This document shows, piece by piece, positions 1 through 11,225 of a DNA stretch of 64,000 bases. A program made the translations under genes and the position numbers. A model generated the notes under the pieces. The model saw only the letters and a list, made by a program, of their open reading frames with translations, ran no database searches and was not told the origin of the DNA. Origin of the DNA: Brevundimonas albigilva (GTDB lineage: Bacteria; Pseudomonadota; Alphaproteobacteria; Caulobacterales; Caulobacteraceae); assembly GCF_023503965.1 (NCBI RefSeq), contig NZ_CP097298.1, positions 124,001 through 188,000 of the forward strand, written 5' to 3'. How positions within the stretch are numbered: position 1 is the stretch's first letter; each line of letters begins with the position of its first letter.

Positions 1-587
1 TAGCCCCAGAAGACGCCGGACTGCATGGCCTCGACCGTGCCCCGGCCGATCACGTGCTCGGGCTTCTGGATGGCGATGCGGGGCAGTTTGGCGGCCGCCT
101 CGTGCAGCGCCTGAAGCGAAAGGTTGATGCCCGGCGCGATCAGCCCGCCCTCGAAGGCGCCGTCGGCCGCCACGATGTCGAAGGTGGTCGCCGTGCCGCT
201 GTCGATCACGATCAGATCGCCGGGATAGAGCAGATGCGCGCCGATGGCGTTGACCAGGCGGTCGGCGCCCGCCTCGCTGGGCTTGGCGATGCGGACCTCT
301 ATGCCCAGGTCGACGTTCTCGCCGATCACCAGGGGCTCGATCCGCAGATAGCGCCGCGCCAGGTTTCGCAGGTTGAAGATCGACTGCGGCACCACGCTGG
401 AGATGATGCAGCCGCTCAGGGCGTCGAACTGCAGCCCCTTCATGGTCAGCAACTGGTGCAGCCAGACGGCGTATTCGTCGGCCGTGCGGCTGGCGTCGGT
501 CGCGGTGCGCCACTGGGCGGTCCACTCGTTTCCGTCGTGGATCGCAAACAGCGTGTTGGTGTTGCCCTGTTCGACGGCCAGCAGCAT
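1..587 (-). CDS. coaX: Type III pantothenate kinase (partial, 3' end outside window)
   Basis: Phosphorylates pantothenate, the first step of coenzyme A synthesis, in the cytoplasm. The reading frame starts at the ATG at 587 and stays open to the window edge, giving about 195 residues. The N-terminus [18 protein letters not shown] is the phosphate-binding motif of the family, where D is usual in place of E at residue 6; [11 protein letters not shown] and DSGTATTFD are the two further conserved motifs. The start directly follows the end of birA, so the two are probably cotranscribed at the tail of the nuo operon. The C-terminus is not visible. The identification is firm from the motifs. Confidence 0.93.
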   Translation of the reverse strand, partial: MLLAVEQGNTNTLFAIHDGNEWTAQWRTATDASRTADEYAVWLHQLLTMKGLQFDALSGCIISSVVPQSIFNLRNLARRYLRIEPLVIGENVDLGIEVRIAKPSEAGADRLVNAIGAHLLYPGDLIVIDSGTATTFDIVAADGAFEGGLIAPGINLSLQALHEAAAKLPRIAIQKPEHVIGRGTVEAMQSGVFWG

Positions 588-1335
588 CACGCTGCACGCC
601 CGAAGAAGACGTCGCCGGCCGAGATGATGCGGTGCGATCCGTCGGCCAGGCGCAGGCGAAGCGCGCCGTCCGCCTCCACCCCCTCTGCGACGCCTTCCAG
701 CGTCTCGTGCTCCAGCCGCGCGGTGCACGGGCCGTGCAGACCGACCAGGCGACTGGTCCAGGCGTCCAGGATCGGCTCGAAGCCCAGGGTGCGCCAGCGG
801 CCCCACCAGACGGCGAAGGTCTCGGCCAGGATCTCGGCCGCCGCCTCGACCGGGGGCGCGAAGCCCAGGTCGCCGCGCAGGCGGTCGGCCACGGCGGTCG
901 CGCCGCGCTCGGTCTCGGCCGGGGCATGGGCTAGGTTGACGCCGACGCCGATGGCCAGCCACAGGCCGCCGGCCGGATGCGGACCGCTCTCGACCAGGAT
1001 GCCCGACACCTTGACCCCGTCCAGCAGGACGTCGTTGGGCCATTTGATCGCCACCAGAGCCGGCGAGACGAAGACGTCCAGCAGGTCCGCGACCGCCAGG
1101 GCCGCGACGAAGGTGGCCTTGGCCGCCTCGCCCGCCTTCATCGGCGTGTGCAGCAGCAGGGTGGCGGCCAGATTGCCCGGCTCGGTGCTCCAATGACGGC
1201 CACGCCGGCCGCGACCGGCCGTCTGGCGGCGGGCCACGATCCAGCGGGGTCCCGTCTCTCCGGCCTCGGCCAGGCGGCGCGCCTCAGCGTTGGTCGAGTC
1301 GATCTCGTCGAGGATGACGAGGGGGCGGCGTTCAC
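587..1335 (-). CDS. birA: Biotin-[acetyl-CoA-carboxylase] ligase, apparent frameshift near the start
   Basis: Attaches biotin to the carrier domain of acetyl-CoA carboxylase. The conserved motifs [15 protein letters not shown] (biotinyl-AMP binding) and IKWPNDVL are present. No DNA-binding domain is seen, so this is a class I, ligase-only enzyme. In the frame that carries the motifs no ATG, GTG or TTG occurs between the nuoN stop and a GTG at 1237, which lies inside the catalytic domain. A GTG at 1335 in another frame would give [16 protein letters not shown], the normal N-terminus, if one base were added to the G5 run at 1321-1325. I take this as a homopolymer deletion. It overlaps nuoN by a few bases' distance and coaX by one base. 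Confidence 0.9.
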
Positions 1336-1339
1336 CGCC

Positions 1340-2779
1340 CTACCCGTTCCCGAAGCCGGCGGCGGCGGCCTTGGTCACCGGCTCCAGCCAGGCCAGGGCA
1401 CCCAGCACCAGCGGGAAGGAGAAGGCCGCGGCCGCCCAGCCGATCCACTGGGCCTCGGCCGGCGCCTTGTCGGTCGCGATCTCATCGGCCGGAGCGTCGA
1501 ACCACATCAGCTTGATGATGCGCAGATAGTAGAAGGCCACGACCGAGGCGACCAGGCCGATGGCGGCCACGATCCACAGGCCCGCGTTCGCGGCGGCGCC
1601 GAACACATAGTACTTGGCCCAGAAGCCCGACATCGGCGGCATCCCCAGGACGGACAGCGACAGGACGGTCAGGGCCACCGCCGTCAGCGGCCGGTCCTTC
1701 TTCAGCCCGGCCAGGTCCTGGATGCGGCGGATCGGACGGCCCGACCTGGACAGCGACAGCAGGATGGCGAAGAAGCCGATCTGGTCGATGACGTACAGGG
1801 TCATGAAGATCAGCATGGCCTGGAGCCCCGCCGAGGTGCCGGCGGCCAGGCCCAGCAGGGCGTAGCCGATGTTGGCGATCGACGAATAGGCCAAGAGGCG
1901 CTGGATGTCTTTCTGCGCCAGGCCGCCAAAGGCGCCGACGGCGAAGCTGACCAGGGAGATGGCGACCAGAACCTGCGACCACTGGGCGTGGGCCTCGCCG
2001 AAGCCGCCTTCCAGCGCGCGGGCGATCAGGACCATGGCGGCCATCTTCGGCGCGGTGGCGAACAGGGCCACGACCGGCGTCGGCGCGCCCTCATAGACGT
2101 CGGGCGTCCACATGTGGAACGGCGCGGCCGAGACCTTGAACGCCAGGCCGCAGATCAGGAACACCAGGCCGAAAATCAGGCCCGGGCCCGGGTTGTCCAC
2201 GGCGAAGGCGGCGATGTCCTGGAACCGCATCGAGCCGGCGAAGCCGTAGATCAGGCTGGCGCCGTACAGCAGCAGGCCCGACGACAGGGCGCCCAGGACG
2301 AAATACTTCAGGCCCGCCTCGGACGCCTTGGCGTCGTCGCGGTGGAAGGCGGCCAGGACATAGAGCGCCAGCGAATGCAGCTCGATCCCGACATACATCG
2401 AGATCAGGTCGCCCGACGACGCCATCATGCCCATGCCGACCGCGGCCAGCACGATCAGGATCGGATATTCGGTCTTGGCGATGCGGGTGCGCCGCATCCA
2501 GCCGTCGCCCAGGATGATGGCCACCGCCGCCGACAGATAGATCACGCTCTTGCCGTAGATGGCCAGCGGGTCGGCGACATAGGCGCCGTTGAACGCCTGG
2601 CCCCAGGGGCCGGTGATCGCGATCACCGCGCCGGCGATTAGCAGCAGGACGGACAGCAGCGACACCAGGCGCGTGCTCTTGTCGCCGGCGAAGGCGCCGA
2701 CCATGAGCAGCACCAGGGCGCCGACCGCGAGGGTGGCTTCCGAGGCGGCGAGGTGAAGGGCCGAGGAGAGGTCAATCAT
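1340..2779 (-). CDS. nuoN: NADH-quinone oxidoreductase subunit N
   Basis: One of the three large antiporter-like, proton-pumping membrane subunits of complex I, 479 residues with about 14 predicted membrane helices. The sequence carries the antiporter-family signatures, for example the stretch around LAYSSIANIGYALLG and LSVLGMPPMSGFWAK. Its ATG at 2779 lies about 10 bases after the nuoM stop. It is the last nuo gene of the operon, followed at once by birA. The length and motif content fit a complete protein. Confidence 0.97.
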   Translation of the reverse strand: MIDLSSALHLAASEATLAVGALVLLMVGAFAGDKSTRLVSLLSVLLLIAGAVIAITGPWGQAFNGAYVADPLAIYGKSVIYLSAAVAIILGDGWMRRTRIAKTEYPILIVLAAVGMGMMASSGDLISMYVGIELHSLALYVLAAFHRDDAKASEAGLKYFVLGALSSGLLLYGASLIYGFAGSMRFQDIAAFAVDNPGPGLIFGLVFLICGLAFKVSAAPFHMWTPDVYEGAPTPVVALFATAPKMAAMVLIARALEGGFGEAHAQWSQVLVAISLVSFAVGAFGGLAQKDIQRLLAYSSIANIGYALLGLAAGTSAGLQAMLIFMTLYVIDQIGFFAILLSLSRSGRPIRRIQDLAGLKKDRPLTAVALTVLSLSVLGMPPMSGFWAKYYVFGAAANAGLWIVAAIGLVASVVAFYYLRIIKLMWFDAPADEIATDKAPAEAQWIGWAAAAFSFPLVLGALAWLEPVTKAAAAGFGNG

Positions 2780-2788
2780 GCTTCAGTC

Positions 2789-4273
2789 TCACCCGCCGAT
2801 CGCGACGCGATAGGCATTGGTCAGGGCCTCGACGGCGGGCCCGGTGTAATCGAGGACGGCGCCCGGATAGACGCCCAGCCAGAGGGTGCCGACGATCAGC
2901 GGCACGAACAGCAGCAGTTCGCGCTTGTCGATGTCGGTGATGGTCTGGAGCTTCGGATTGGTGATCTCGCCGAACATCACGGCGCGATACAGCGTCAGCG
3001 CATAGACCGCCGAGAAGATCACGCCCGAGGCCGCGATCAGCGCCGCCCAGGTCGAGGCGCGGTAGGCGCCGGTCATGGTCAGCACTTCGCCGATGAAGCC
3101 CGAGGTGCCCGGCAGGCCGACGTTGGCCATGGTGAACATCAGGAAGATGGCGGCGAACCACGGCATCCGGTTGGTCAGCCCGCCGTAGAAGGCGATCTCG
3201 CGGGTGTGCATCCGGTCATAGACGACGCCGACGCACAGGAACAGCGCGCCCGAGATCAGGCCGTGGCTGATCATCTGGAACACGGCGCCCTGCATCCCCT
3301 GGTCGTTGCCCGAGAAGATGCCCAGGGTCACGAAACCCATGTGCGCCACCGACGAGTAGGCGATCAGCTTCTTGATGTCGGTCTGACGCCAGGCGACCAG
3401 CGAGGTGTAGACGATGGCGATCACCGACAGGGTGAAGACCAGCGGACGGAACATCTCCGACGCCATCGGGAACATCGGCACGTTGAACAGGATGAAGCCG
3501 TATCCGCCCAGCTTCAGCAGGATGCCGGCCAGGATGACCGAACCGGCCGTGGGCGCCTGGACGTGGGCGTCGGGCAGCCAGGTGTGCACCGGCCACATCG
3601 GCATCTTCACCGCGAACGAGGCGAAGAAGGCCAGCCACAGGATCGGCTGCACGGCCGGGTCGAAGGCGAAGCGCTTCAGCTCGGGGATGCTGGTGGTGCC
3701 GGCCGTATGGGCCATCCACAGCATGGCCAGCAGCATCAGCACCGACCCCAGCAGGGTGTAGAGAAAGAACTTGTAGGCCGCGTAGATCCGGTTCTGACCG
3801 CCCCAGATGCCGATGATCAGGAACATCGGCACCAGGGTGCCTTCGAAGAAGATGTAGAACAGGAACAGGTCCAGCGACGTGAACACGCCGATGACCAGCG
3901 TCTCCAGCACCAGGAAGGCGATCATGTATTCGACGACTCGCGTCTCGATCGACTTCCAGCTGGCCAGGATGCAGATCGGCATCAGGAAGGCGGTCAAGAG
4001 GACGAACAGGATCGACACTCCGTCCACGCCCAGATGATAGCTGGCGCCGGCGAACCAGGGCGCGAACTCCACGAACTGATAGCCGGTGTTCGCCGGATCG
4101 AAGCCGGCGACCAGCACGACCGAGACGGCCAGGACCGCCAGGGTCACGCCCAGGGCGATCCAGCGCGCGGCCGGCGCGGCGGCGTCCTGCGACCTGGACG
4201 CCAGCCGGGCGACGAAGATCGCCAGGGCGCCCAGCAGCGGGAGGAAGGTGACGAGGCTCAGGATGTAGGGCAC
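2789..4273 (-). CDS. nuoM: NADH-quinone oxidoreductase subunit M
   Basis: Antiporter-like proton-translocating subunit of complex I in the inner membrane, 494 residues with about 14 hydrophobic segments. Conserved features include [21 protein letters not shown] sequence around residues 135-150 (the glutamate on helix 5 needed for pumping), [17 protein letters not shown] and [12 protein letters not shown]. Translation begins at a GTG at 4273, five bases downstream of the nuoL stop. Gene order L-M-N is the usual one. Confidence 0.97.
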   Translation of the reverse strand: MPYILSLVTFLPLLGALAIFVARLASRSQDAAAPAARWIALGVTLAVLAVSVVLVAGFDPANTGYQFVEFAPWFAGASYHLGVDGVSILFVLLTAFLMPICILASWKSIETRVVEYMIAFLVLETLVIGVFTSLDLFLFYIFFEGTLVPMFLIIGIWGGQNRIYAAYKFFLYTLLGSVLMLLAMLWMAHTAGTTSIPELKRFAFDPAVQPILWLAFFASFAVKMPMWPVHTWLPDAHVQAPTAGSVILAGILLKLGGYGFILFNVPMFPMASEMFRPLVFTLSVIAIVYTSLVAWRQTDIKKLIAYSSVAHMGFVTLGIFSGNDQGMQGAVFQMISHGLISGALFLCVGVVYDRMHTREIAFYGGLTNRMPWFAAIFLMFTMANVGLPGTSGFIGEVLTMTGAYRASTWAALIAASGVIFSAVYALTLYRAVMFGEITNPKLQTITDIDKRELLLFVPLIVGTLWLGVYPGAVLDYTGPAVEALTNAYRVAIGG

Positions 4274-4277
4274 GAGA

Positions 4278-6389
4278 TCAGGCTCCCCACGCGAGGATGG
4301 CGAAGGTGAGCAGACCCGCCACCCCGAGCAGCATCACGAAGGCATAGTGATAGACATAGCCGGACTGGATCTTGGCCAGTCGGGCCGCGGATTTGAGCGA
4401 CGCCCAGGCGGCGCCGTTGGGGCCCAGGCCGTCGATGATCTTCACGTCGCCGACCTTCCAGAAGAAGTTCCCGATGGCCCGGAAGCCGCGCACGAAGACG
4501 AAGTCGTACAGCTCGTCGAAATACCACTTGTTGTACAGGAAGCGGTACACGACGCCGTCGCGCTCGGCCATGCGGCGGCCCATGCCTTCACGGGCGACGT
4601 AGATCCAGTAGGCGAAGGCTGTGCCGATCAGCGTCAGGATCAGCGGCGACCACTTCACCCAGGTCGGGACGTCGTGGCTTTCGTGGAGCACATGGTTGTG
4701 GGTGCCGACGAAGATGGCCCCGCGCCAGAACTCGTGCTCGTGGTGGCCGATGAAGAAGGGCGCGAAGACGAAGCCCGCCGCCACCGCGCCGACCGACAGG
4801 GCCAGCAGCGGCACCAGCATGACCCACGGGCTCTCGTGCGGATGCAGCGGACCGTGGTGGGCGTGGTCGTCGTGAGCGTGGTCGTCATGCGCGGCGTGGG
4901 CCACGGCGTGACCATCGGCGTCGGGCAGCGGCTCCGAATGGGTCTCCAGCTGCGCGTCGGTGGCGTGATCGTCGGCGTGATGGGCGCCCTCTTCCTTCCA
5001 CACCGGCTTGTTGTGGAAGGTCATGAACACCAGGCGCCACGAATAGTAGGCCGTCAGGCCTGCGGCGATGATGCCCACGAAGAAGGCGAACATGCCGACC
5101 GCGCTGTGGCCCGAAGCCGCCGAGGCGAAGGCGCTCTCGATGATCGAGTCCTTGGAGTAAAAGCCGGCGAAGCCGCCGACGCCGGGGATGCCCAGGCCGG
5201 TGATGGCGATCGTGCCGATGGTCATGACCGCATAGGTCACCGGCAGCAGCTTCCACAGTCCGCCCATCCTCCGCATGTCCTGCTCGTGGTGCATGCCGTG
5301 GATCACCGAACCGGCGCCCAGGAACAGCAGGGCCTTGAAGAAGGCGTGGGTGAACAGGTGGAACATGGCGGCCTGATAGGCGCCGACGCCCGCCGCGAAG
5401 AACATGTAGCCCAGCTGCGAACAGGTCGAATAGGCGATGACCCGCTTGATGTCGTTCTGGGTCAGGCCGACCGTGGCGGCGAACAGGGCCGTGATCGCGC
5501 CGATGATGGCGATGATCTGGGCCGCGCCCGGCGCGTGCTCGTAGATCGGGCTCAGCAGGCAGACCATATAGACGCCGGCGGTCACCATGGTGGCGGCGTG
5601 GATAAGGGCCGACACGGGGGTCGGGCCCTCCATCGCGTCGGGCAGCCAGGTGTGCAGGAAGAACTGCGCCGACTTGCCCATGGCGCCGATGAACAGCAGG
5701 AAGCCCGCCAGATCGAGCGCCGACCACTGGACGCCCAGGAACTCCCACGTCGTGCCGGCGCGCTCGCCGATCATCGGGAACAGTTCGGCGAACTCGATCG
5801 TGCCGTACATCCAGAAGATCGTCATGATCCCCAGGACGAAGCCGAAGTCGCCGACGCGGTTGACGACGAAGGCCTTGATGGCCGCGGCGCTGGCCGTGGG
5901 CTTCTTGAACCAGAAGCCGATCAGCAGATAGGACGCCAGGCCCACGCCTTCCCAGCCGAAGAAGATCTGCATGAAGTCCGCCGCCGTCACCAGCGCCAGC
6001 ATCATGAAGGTGAACAGGCTCAGATAGGCGAAGAAGCGCGGCTTGGAGTCGTCCTCCGCCATGTAGCCCCAGGAGTACAGGTGCACCAGCGACGAGACGC
6101 TGGTGACCACGATCAGCATGGTCGCCGACAGGGCGTCGATGCGGATCGACCACGCCGACTGGAAGTCGCCCACGTTGATGAACGGCAGCAGGCGCAGGGT
6201 GAACGGCTCCAGATGGCCCCAGGTCCACTGGCCGAACACCGTCCAGGCCACGGCGCACGAGAAGAACAGCAGGCCGGTCGTGACCGCCTGCGACGGGACG
6301 TTGCCGATCCGCCGGCCGAAGAAGCCGGCGATCGCCGCGCCCAGCAGCGGGGCGAAGACGCCCAGGATGACGAGAGTCTGAAGAGTCAC
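4278..6389 (-). CDS. nuoL: NADH-quinone oxidoreductase subunit L
   Basis: Largest antiporter-like subunit of complex I, 703 residues, with the long lateral amphipathic helix at the C-terminus that braces NuoM and NuoN. Motifs seen include [38 protein letters not shown] and [12 protein letters not shown] histidine/aspartate-rich hydrophilic loop of about 50 residues (around residues 480-530, many [16 protein letters not shown] units) interrupts the C-terminal part; such loops vary between species and could bind metal, though that is only a guess. The start is GTG at 6389, seven bases after nuoK. Confidence 0.97.
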   Translation of the reverse strand: MTLQTLVILGVFAPLLGAAIAGFFGRRIGNVPSQAVTTGLLFFSCAVAWTVFGQWTWGHLEPFTLRLLPFINVGDFQSAWSIRIDALSATMLIVVTSVSSLVHLYSWGYMAEDDSKPRFFAYLSLFTFMMLALVTAADFMQIFFGWEGVGLASYLLIGFWFKKPTASAAAIKAFVVNRVGDFGFVLGIMTIFWMYGTIEFAELFPMIGERAGTTWEFLGVQWSALDLAGFLLFIGAMGKSAQFFLHTWLPDAMEGPTPVSALIHAATMVTAGVYMVCLLSPIYEHAPGAAQIIAIIGAITALFAATVGLTQNDIKRVIAYSTCSQLGYMFFAAGVGAYQAAMFHLFTHAFFKALLFLGAGSVIHGMHHEQDMRRMGGLWKLLPVTYAVMTIGTIAITGLGIPGVGGFAGFYSKDSIIESAFASAASGHSAVGMFAFFVGIIAAGLTAYYSWRLVFMTFHNKPVWKEEGAHHADDHATDAQLETHSEPLPDADGHAVAHAAHDDHAHDDHAHHGPLHPHESPWVMLVPLLALSVGAVAAGFVFAPFFIGHHEHEFWRGAIFVGTHNHVLHESHDVPTWVKWSPLILTLIGTAFAYWIYVAREGMGRRMAERDGVVYRFLYNKWYFDELYDFVFVRGFRAIGNFFWKVGDVKIIDGLGPNGAAWASLKSAARLAKIQSGYVYHYAFVMLLGVAGLLTFAILAWGA

Positions 6390-6396
6390 TGTCGGA

Positions 6397-6705
6397 TCAG
6401 CCCTTCATCACGGAGGCGTCATCCACGGCGATGTCGCCGCGGTTTCTGAAGAAGGTCACCAGGATGGCCAGGCCGACGGCGGCCTCGGCCGCGGCGACGG
6501 TCAGGACGAACATGGCCATGATCTGCCCCGACACCTCGTTGAGGTAGGTCGAGAAGGCGACGAAGTTGATGTTCACCGCCAGCAGGATCAGCTCGATCGA
6601 CATCAGGATGATGATGACGTTCTTGCGGTTCACGAAGATGCCGAACACGCCGATGGTGAACAGGATGGCGGCGACCGCCAGGTAATGCTGCAGTCCGACG
6701 ACCAT
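6397..6705 (-). CDS. nuoK: NADH-quinone oxidoreductase subunit K
   Basis: Small membrane subunit of complex I, 102 residues with three helices. The conserved glutamate-bearing stretch [15 protein letters not shown] and the second glutamate in [11 protein letters not shown] are both present; these acidic residues lie in the central proton path. The ATG at 6705 overlaps the nuoJ stop codon by one base, implying translational coupling. Confidence 0.97.
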   Translation of the reverse strand: MVVGLQHYLAVAAILFTIGVFGIFVNRKNVIIILMSIELILLAVNINFVAFSTYLNEVSGQIMAMFVLTVAAAEAAVGLAILVTFFRNRGDIAVDDASVMKG

Positions 6706-7328
6706 TACAGAAGCTCCTCGGGCGACACGCCCTGCCCGCTCTGGACCGTCTTGACCTCCATGGCCTTGGCGGCCGGGCGGTTGATCTGGTCGGCGATGTT
6801 CTGGCGCTTGATGTGCGGCTTGTGGCGCAGGGTCAGGGTGATGGCCCCGATCATGGCGATCAGCAGCACGATCCCGGCGGCCTGGAAGAAATAGACGTAG
6901 TCCGTGTAAAGCACCCGGCCGATCGCCTCGACATTACTCACGTCGGGCCGGGGCGCGCCCAGCACGGCGTCGGCGGCCGCGCCGTTCTGGACCACGGCGA
7001 CGGACACCAGGATCATCTCGACCAGCAACACGCCGGCGATGATGATCGCCAGCGGCAGGTAGCGCGCAAAGCCTTCGCGCAGCTTCAGGAAGTCCACGTC
7101 CAGCATCATGACGACGAACAGGAACAGCACCGCGACGGCGCCGACGTAGACGACGACCAGCAGCATGGCCAGGAACTCGGCCCCCAGCAGCACGAACAGG
7201 CCGGCGGCGGAGAAGAAGGCCAGGATCAGCCACAGCACGCTGTGCACCGGGTTGCGCGCGGTCACGACCAGAAGGCCGGACACCACGGCGGTCGCCGCCA
7301 GCAGATAGAAGGCTATGCCTTGCAGCAT
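6705..7328 (-). CDS. nuoJ: NADH-quinone oxidoreductase subunit J
   Basis: Membrane subunit of complex I, 207 residues with five predicted helices. It carries the family motif [19 protein letters not shown], the conserved pi-bulge helix that rearranges during turnover. The C-terminal tail of about 40 residues is hydrophilic. It lies 72 bases after nuoI, one of the wider gaps in the operon. Confidence 0.96.
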   Translation of the reverse strand: MLQGIAFYLLAATAVVSGLLVVTARNPVHSVLWLILAFFSAAGLFVLLGAEFLAMLLVVVYVGAVAVLFLFVVMMLDVDFLKLREGFARYLPLAIIIAGVLLVEMILVSVAVVQNGAAADAVLGAPRPDVSNVEAIGRVLYTDYVYFFQAAGIVLLIAMIGAITLTLRHKPHIKRQNIADQINRPAAKAMEVKTVQSGQGVSPEELL

Positions 7329-7399
7329 GTCGGGACGAAGCCCCTTTCGTCTCGGCCCCGGTCCCTTGGCGGAATCGGCGGCCCGTTAGCGTCAGCGCC

Positions 7400-7891
7400 T
7401 TAGCGGTAAGGCGCGTCGAGTTCCAGATTCTTGGCGATCACGCGTTCCCAGCGGTCGCCGTTGTCCAGCAGGCGGGCCTTGTCGAACAGCAGCTCCTCGC
7501 GGGTCTCCACCGCGAACTCCGAGTTCGGGCCTTCCACGATGGCGTCCACCGGGCAGGCCTCCTGGCACAGGCCGCAGTAGATGCACTTGACCATGTCGAT
7601 GTCGTAGCGGGTCGTGCGGCGGCTGCCGTCGGCGCGCGGCTCGGCCTCGATGGTGATGGCCTGGGCCGGGCAGATGGCCTCGCACAGCTTGCAGGCGATG
7701 CAGCGTTCCTCGCCGTTCGGGTAGCGGCGCAGAGCGTGCTCGCCGCGGAAGCGGGGCGATTGCGGATTCCGCTCGAACGGATAGTTCACGGTGGCCTTGG
7801 GACGGGCCATGTATTTCAGGGTCAGGCCGATGGCGCCGACGGCGTCCAGCATCAGCGCGCCCTTGGCGGCCTGGGCGATCCGGTTGAACAT
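7400..7891 (-). CDS. nuoI: NADH-quinone oxidoreductase subunit I
   Basis: Peripheral-arm subunit that holds iron-sulfur clusters N6a and N6b, 163 residues. The two 4Fe-4S motifs [12 protein letters not shown] and [12 protein letters not shown] are intact. I placed the start at the ATG at 7891 ([11 protein letters not shown]), which overlaps the stop of the upstream small lipoprotein gene; longer readings would extend through that gene in another frame. Confidence 0.97.
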   Translation of the reverse strand: MFNRIAQAAKGALMLDAVGAIGLTLKYMARPKATVNYPFERNPQSPRFRGEHALRRYPNGEERCIACKLCEAICPAQAITIEAEPRADGSRRTTRYDIDMVKCIYCGLCQEACPVDAIVEGPNSEFAVETREELLFDKARLLDNGDRWERVIAKNLELDAPYR

Positions 7892-8100
7892 CAGAAACGA
7901 TCCTCTGGCGCGGGGGCGCCGTTGGTTGAAGTCGGTTGGGCGGGCGCGGCCTTGGCCTGTCGGGCGCGCCATTCCTGCTCGATGCGGTCCTGGCGCCGCT
8001 CCCACTGATAGCCGGACTCGGGCATGCGCGGGTCGGCCGCGCAGCCGCCCAGGACCGCGCCGGTCGCCGCCAGCGTCAGGATGGAAATGGACGCCCTCAT
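7891..8100 (-). CDS. Small predicted lipoprotein between nuoH and nuoI
   Basis: A 69-residue protein with an N-terminal signal and a lipobox ([13 protein letters not shown], cysteine at about residue 20), followed by a charged, proline-rich tail. It overlaps nuoH upstream and nuoI downstream through its start and stop codons, so it is almost certainly translated with them. I recognise no domain. Its place inside the complex I operon suggests an accessory or assembly role, but this is inference only. High third-position GC supports real coding. Confidence 0.75.
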   Translation of the reverse strand: MRASISILTLAATGAVLGGCAADPRMPESGYQWERRQDRIEQEWRARQAKAAPAQPTSTNGAPAPEDRF

Positions 8101-9176
8101 CAGCCGCCCACCACGAAGACGCGCCAGGCCGAGGTGATCACCACGGCGACCAGCGAGGCGGGCAGGAAGATTTTCCAGCCCAGGCGCATCAGCTGGTCGT
8201 AGCGGTAGCGCGGCACGAAGGCCTTCACCAGGGCGAACGCCAGGAACCACAGCACGGTCTTCACGATGAAGGTCGCGACGTAGATCGTGTACTCCAGCCA
8301 GCCCGGCAGGCCGTCCAGAACGGATTGCGGGATGATCCCGGGGTTCCAGCCGCCGAAGAACAGGATGCTGACCATCGCCGACATGAAGACGATGTTGACG
8401 TACTCGCCCATCATGAACAGCAGATAGGTCGTGGAGGCGTATTCGACCTGGTAGCCGGCGACCAGTTCGGACTCGGCCTCGGGCAGGTCGAACGGCGGGC
8501 GGTTGGTCTCGGCCAGGGCCGAGACGAAGAAGACGATCATCATCGGGAACAGGACCAGGATCAGCGGCCAGGTCCCCGCCCCGCCCCCGAAGGCGTACCA
8601 GTTCCAGAACATGCCCTTCTGGCTGTCGACGATGGTCGACAGGTTCATCGAACCGGCCAGCAGGATCACGTTGATGATGATCAGGCCCAGCGACACCTCA
8701 TAGGACACCATCTGCGCGGCCGACCGCAGCGACCCCAGGAAGGGATATTTCGAGTTCGAGGCCCAGCCGCCCATGATGATGCCGTACACGCCCAGCGACG
8801 ACACCGCGAAGATGTACAGGATGCCGACGTTCAGGTCCGACATCACCCAGCCCGGCGCGAACGGGATCACCGCCCACGCCATGAAGGCCAGGATGACGGT
8901 GATGACCGGCGCCAAGAGGAAGACCGCCTTGTCGGCGCCCGCCGGGACCACGACCTCCTTCAGCACGAACTTCAGCATGTCGGCGAAGGATTGCAGCAGG
9001 CCGAAAGGGCCGACGACGTTGGGGCCCTTGCGCATCTGCACGCCGGCCCAGACCTTGCGGTCGGCCAGCAGCAGGAAGGCGACGAAGACCAAGACGACCA
9101 CGGTGATCAGCAGGACCTGGCCGACCGTCAGCAGCGTCCAGCCGACCGGGGTGCTCCAGAAGGAAACGGGGTCCAT
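8100..9176 (-). CDS. nuoH: NADH-quinone oxidoreductase subunit H
   Basis: Membrane subunit that links the peripheral arm to the proton-pumping arm and forms part of the quinone site, 358 residues with about eight helices. Conserved motifs include [17 protein letters not shown] and [18 protein letters not shown], the acidic quinone-chamber loop. The ATG at 9176 follows the nuoG stop by three bases. Complete and typical length. Confidence 0.97.
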   Translation of the reverse strand: MDPVSFWSTPVGWTLLTVGQVLLITVVVLVFVAFLLLADRKVWAGVQMRKGPNVVGPFGLLQSFADMLKFVLKEVVVPAGADKAVFLLAPVITVILAFMAWAVIPFAPGWVMSDLNVGILYIFAVSSLGVYGIIMGGWASNSKYPFLGSLRSAAQMVSYEVSLGLIIINVILLAGSMNLSTIVDSQKGMFWNWYAFGGGAGTWPLILVLFPMMIVFFVSALAETNRPPFDLPEAESELVAGYQVEYASTTYLLFMMGEYVNIVFMSAMVSILFFGGWNPGIIPQSVLDGLPGWLEYTIYVATFIVKTVLWFLAFALVKAFVPRYRYDQLMRLGWKIFLPASLVAVVITSAWRVFVVGG

Positions 9177-9179
9177 GAC

Positions 9180-11225
9180 TTACTCCGCCGCCATCACGAC
9201 CGGTTGGGTCCGCTGGGCGGACAGCTCGGCCATGGTCGCGCTGGCGCGCGCGATCGGGTTGGAAAGATAGGGGTCGGCGACGACCGAGACGTAGGCGACG
9301 TCGCCCAGGTCGCCCTTGGCGCCCAGCGTCGACGGATCGAACGCCGCCGGCGCCGCCAGATAGTCGATCCGGCCGAAGGTCGGATGATCCGCCATCAGCC
9401 TGGCCCGCAGCTGCTCCAGCGTGTCGTAGGGCAGCGTCTGGCCGACATAGCCGGACAGGGCGCGGATGACGGCCCAGTCTTCCTTGGCGTCGCCCTTGGG
9501 GAAAACGACCCGTTCGGCCATCTGCACCCGGCCCTCGGTGTTGACGTAAAGGCCCGACTTCTCGGTGTAGGCCGCGCCCGGCAGGATGACGTCGGCGCCG
9601 TGCGCGCCGCGGTCGCCGTGGCTGCCCAGATAGACGCGGAAGGCGTCCGATCCGGTCGGGTCCACCTCGTCGGCGCCCAGCAGGAACAGCACGTCCAGCG
9701 CGCCCGGCTTCAGCATGTCGGCAACCGCCAGGCCGCCCTCGCCCGGCACGAAGCCCATGTCCAGGCCGCCGACGCGCGCGGCGGCGCTATGCAGCACGTT
9801 GAAGCCGTTCCAGCCCTCGGTGATCACGCCGACCTTCTTGGCCAGGGCGCCGATGGCGTTCAGGGCGGCCGGACCGGTCTCGCCGCGCAGGGCCCCCGCG
9901 CCGACGACGATGGCCGGACGCTGGGCCTTGGTCAGGAAGTCCATCGCCGACTTGGGCGGCTTGGCCAGGGTCTTCGACCCGGCGCCCAGATAGGCGTAGC
10001 CATAGGTCAGGTCGACCTGTTCGCCGATCACGCCGACCTCCAGTCCGCCCTTCAGCCAGGCCTTGCGCAGGCGCGCGTTCAGCAGCGGCGCCTCGACGCG
10101 CGGATTGACGCCGATCAGCAGAACGGCGTCCGCGTTTTCAATGCCTTGCAGGCCGGAGTTGAACAGCCAGCTCTCACGCGGGCCGTGGCCCAGGGCCGCG
10201 CCGTCCTGGCGGCAGTCGGTGTTGGCCGAGCCCAGGGCGCGGAACAGGTCTAGCGTCGCCTTCATGCTCTCGGCGTCCTGCAGGTCGCCGGCGATCACGC
10301 CGATACGGTCGGCCGGCGCGGCCTTCAGACGGGCGGCGACGGCGCCCAGGGCCTCGTCCCAGGTCGCAGGACGCAGCTTGCCGTTCTCGCGCAGCCACGG
10401 ACGGTCCAGCCGGCGCGCGGTCAGGCCGTCGACGACGTAGCGGCTCTTGTCCGACAGCCACTCTTCGTTAATGCCCTCGTGCACGCGCGGCAGCACGCGC
10501 ATGACCTCGGATCCGCGATAGTCGGCGCGGATGTTCGACCCCAGCGCGTCCATCACGTCGATGGTCTCGGTCTTCTTCAGCTCCCACGGGCGGTAGTGGT
10601 ACTGCCACGGCCGGTGCGTCAGGGCGCCGACTGGGCACAGGTCGTTGACGTTGCCCGACAGTTCCGAGTCGATGTTCTTTTCCAGATAGGTGGTGATCTC
10701 GGCGCTCTCGCCGCGCGAGATCATGCCGATGTCCGGCACGCCCGCCACTTCGGTGATGAAGCGGACGCAGCGCGTGCACTGGATGCAGCGGGTCATGAAG
10801 GTCTTGACCGTCGGACCCATGTTCTTTTCTTCGACCGCGCGCTTGTTCTCGGCGTAGCGCGAGCCGTCGCGGCCATAGCCCATGGCCTGGTCCTGCAGGT
10901 CGCATTCGCCGCCCTGGTCGCAGATCGGGCAGTCCAGCGGGTGGTTGATGAGCAGGAACTCCATCACCCCTTCGCGGGCCTTCTTCACCATCGGCGTGTC
11001 GGTGAAGATCTCCTGGCCCTCGGCGGCCGGCAGGGCGCACGAGGCTTGCGGCTTCGGCGGCCCGGGCTTCACCTCGACCAGGCACATGCGGCAGTTGCCG
11101 GCAATCGACAGCCGCTCGTGATAGCAGAAACGCGGAATCTCGTGCCCGGCGCGCTCGGCGACCTGCAGCACGGTCATGCCGGGCTCGAACTCGGTTTCGA
11201 CGCCGTTGACCTTGGCGATAGGCAT
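9180..11225 (-). CDS. nuoG: NADH-quinone oxidoreductase subunit G
   Basis: Iron-sulfur subunit of the peripheral arm, 681 residues. The N-terminal ferredoxin-like part holds the 2Fe-2S ligands (CYHERLSIAGNCRMCLVEV), the His-Cys ligand region CPICDQGGECDLQDQ and the 4Fe-4S motif CIQCTRCVRF; the rest is the molybdopterin-oxidoreductase-like domain without cofactor function. The ATG at 11225 overlaps the stop of the upstream small gene; a TTG one codon earlier is less likely to be used. Confidence 0.96.
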   Translation of the reverse strand: MPIAKVNGVETEFEPGMTVLQVAERAGHEIPRFCYHERLSIAGNCRMCLVEVKPGPPKPQASCALPAAEGQEIFTDTPMVKKAREGVMEFLLINHPLDCPICDQGGECDLQDQAMGYGRDGSRYAENKRAVEEKNMGPTVKTFMTRCIQCTRCVRFITEVAGVPDIGMISRGESAEITTYLEKNIDSELSGNVNDLCPVGALTHRPWQYHYRPWELKKTETIDVMDALGSNIRADYRGSEVMRVLPRVHEGINEEWLSDKSRYVVDGLTARRLDRPWLRENGKLRPATWDEALGAVAARLKAAPADRIGVIAGDLQDAESMKATLDLFRALGSANTDCRQDGAALGHGPRESWLFNSGLQGIENADAVLLIGVNPRVEAPLLNARLRKAWLKGGLEVGVIGEQVDLTYGYAYLGAGSKTLAKPPKSAMDFLTKAQRPAIVVGAGALRGETGPAALNAIGALAKKVGVITEGWNGFNVLHSAAARVGGLDMGFVPGEGGLAVADMLKPGALDVLFLLGADEVDPTGSDAFRVYLGSHGDRGAHGADVILPGAAYTEKSGLYVNTEGRVQMAERVVFPKGDAKEDWAVIRALSGYVGQTLPYDTLEQLRARLMADHPTFGRIDYLAAPAAFDPSTLGAKGDLGDVAYVSVVADPYLSNPIARASATMAELSAQRTQPVVMAAE

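Noticed and set aside
977..10253. Very long plus-strand open frames (for example 977-2641, 2753-4309, 4347-6449, 7791-10253) opposite the nuo genes
   Set aside because: They are antisense shadows caused by the GC bias at third codon positions; their translations are rich in Arg, Gln, Asp and His, without domains, and they oppose clearly identified nuo genes.
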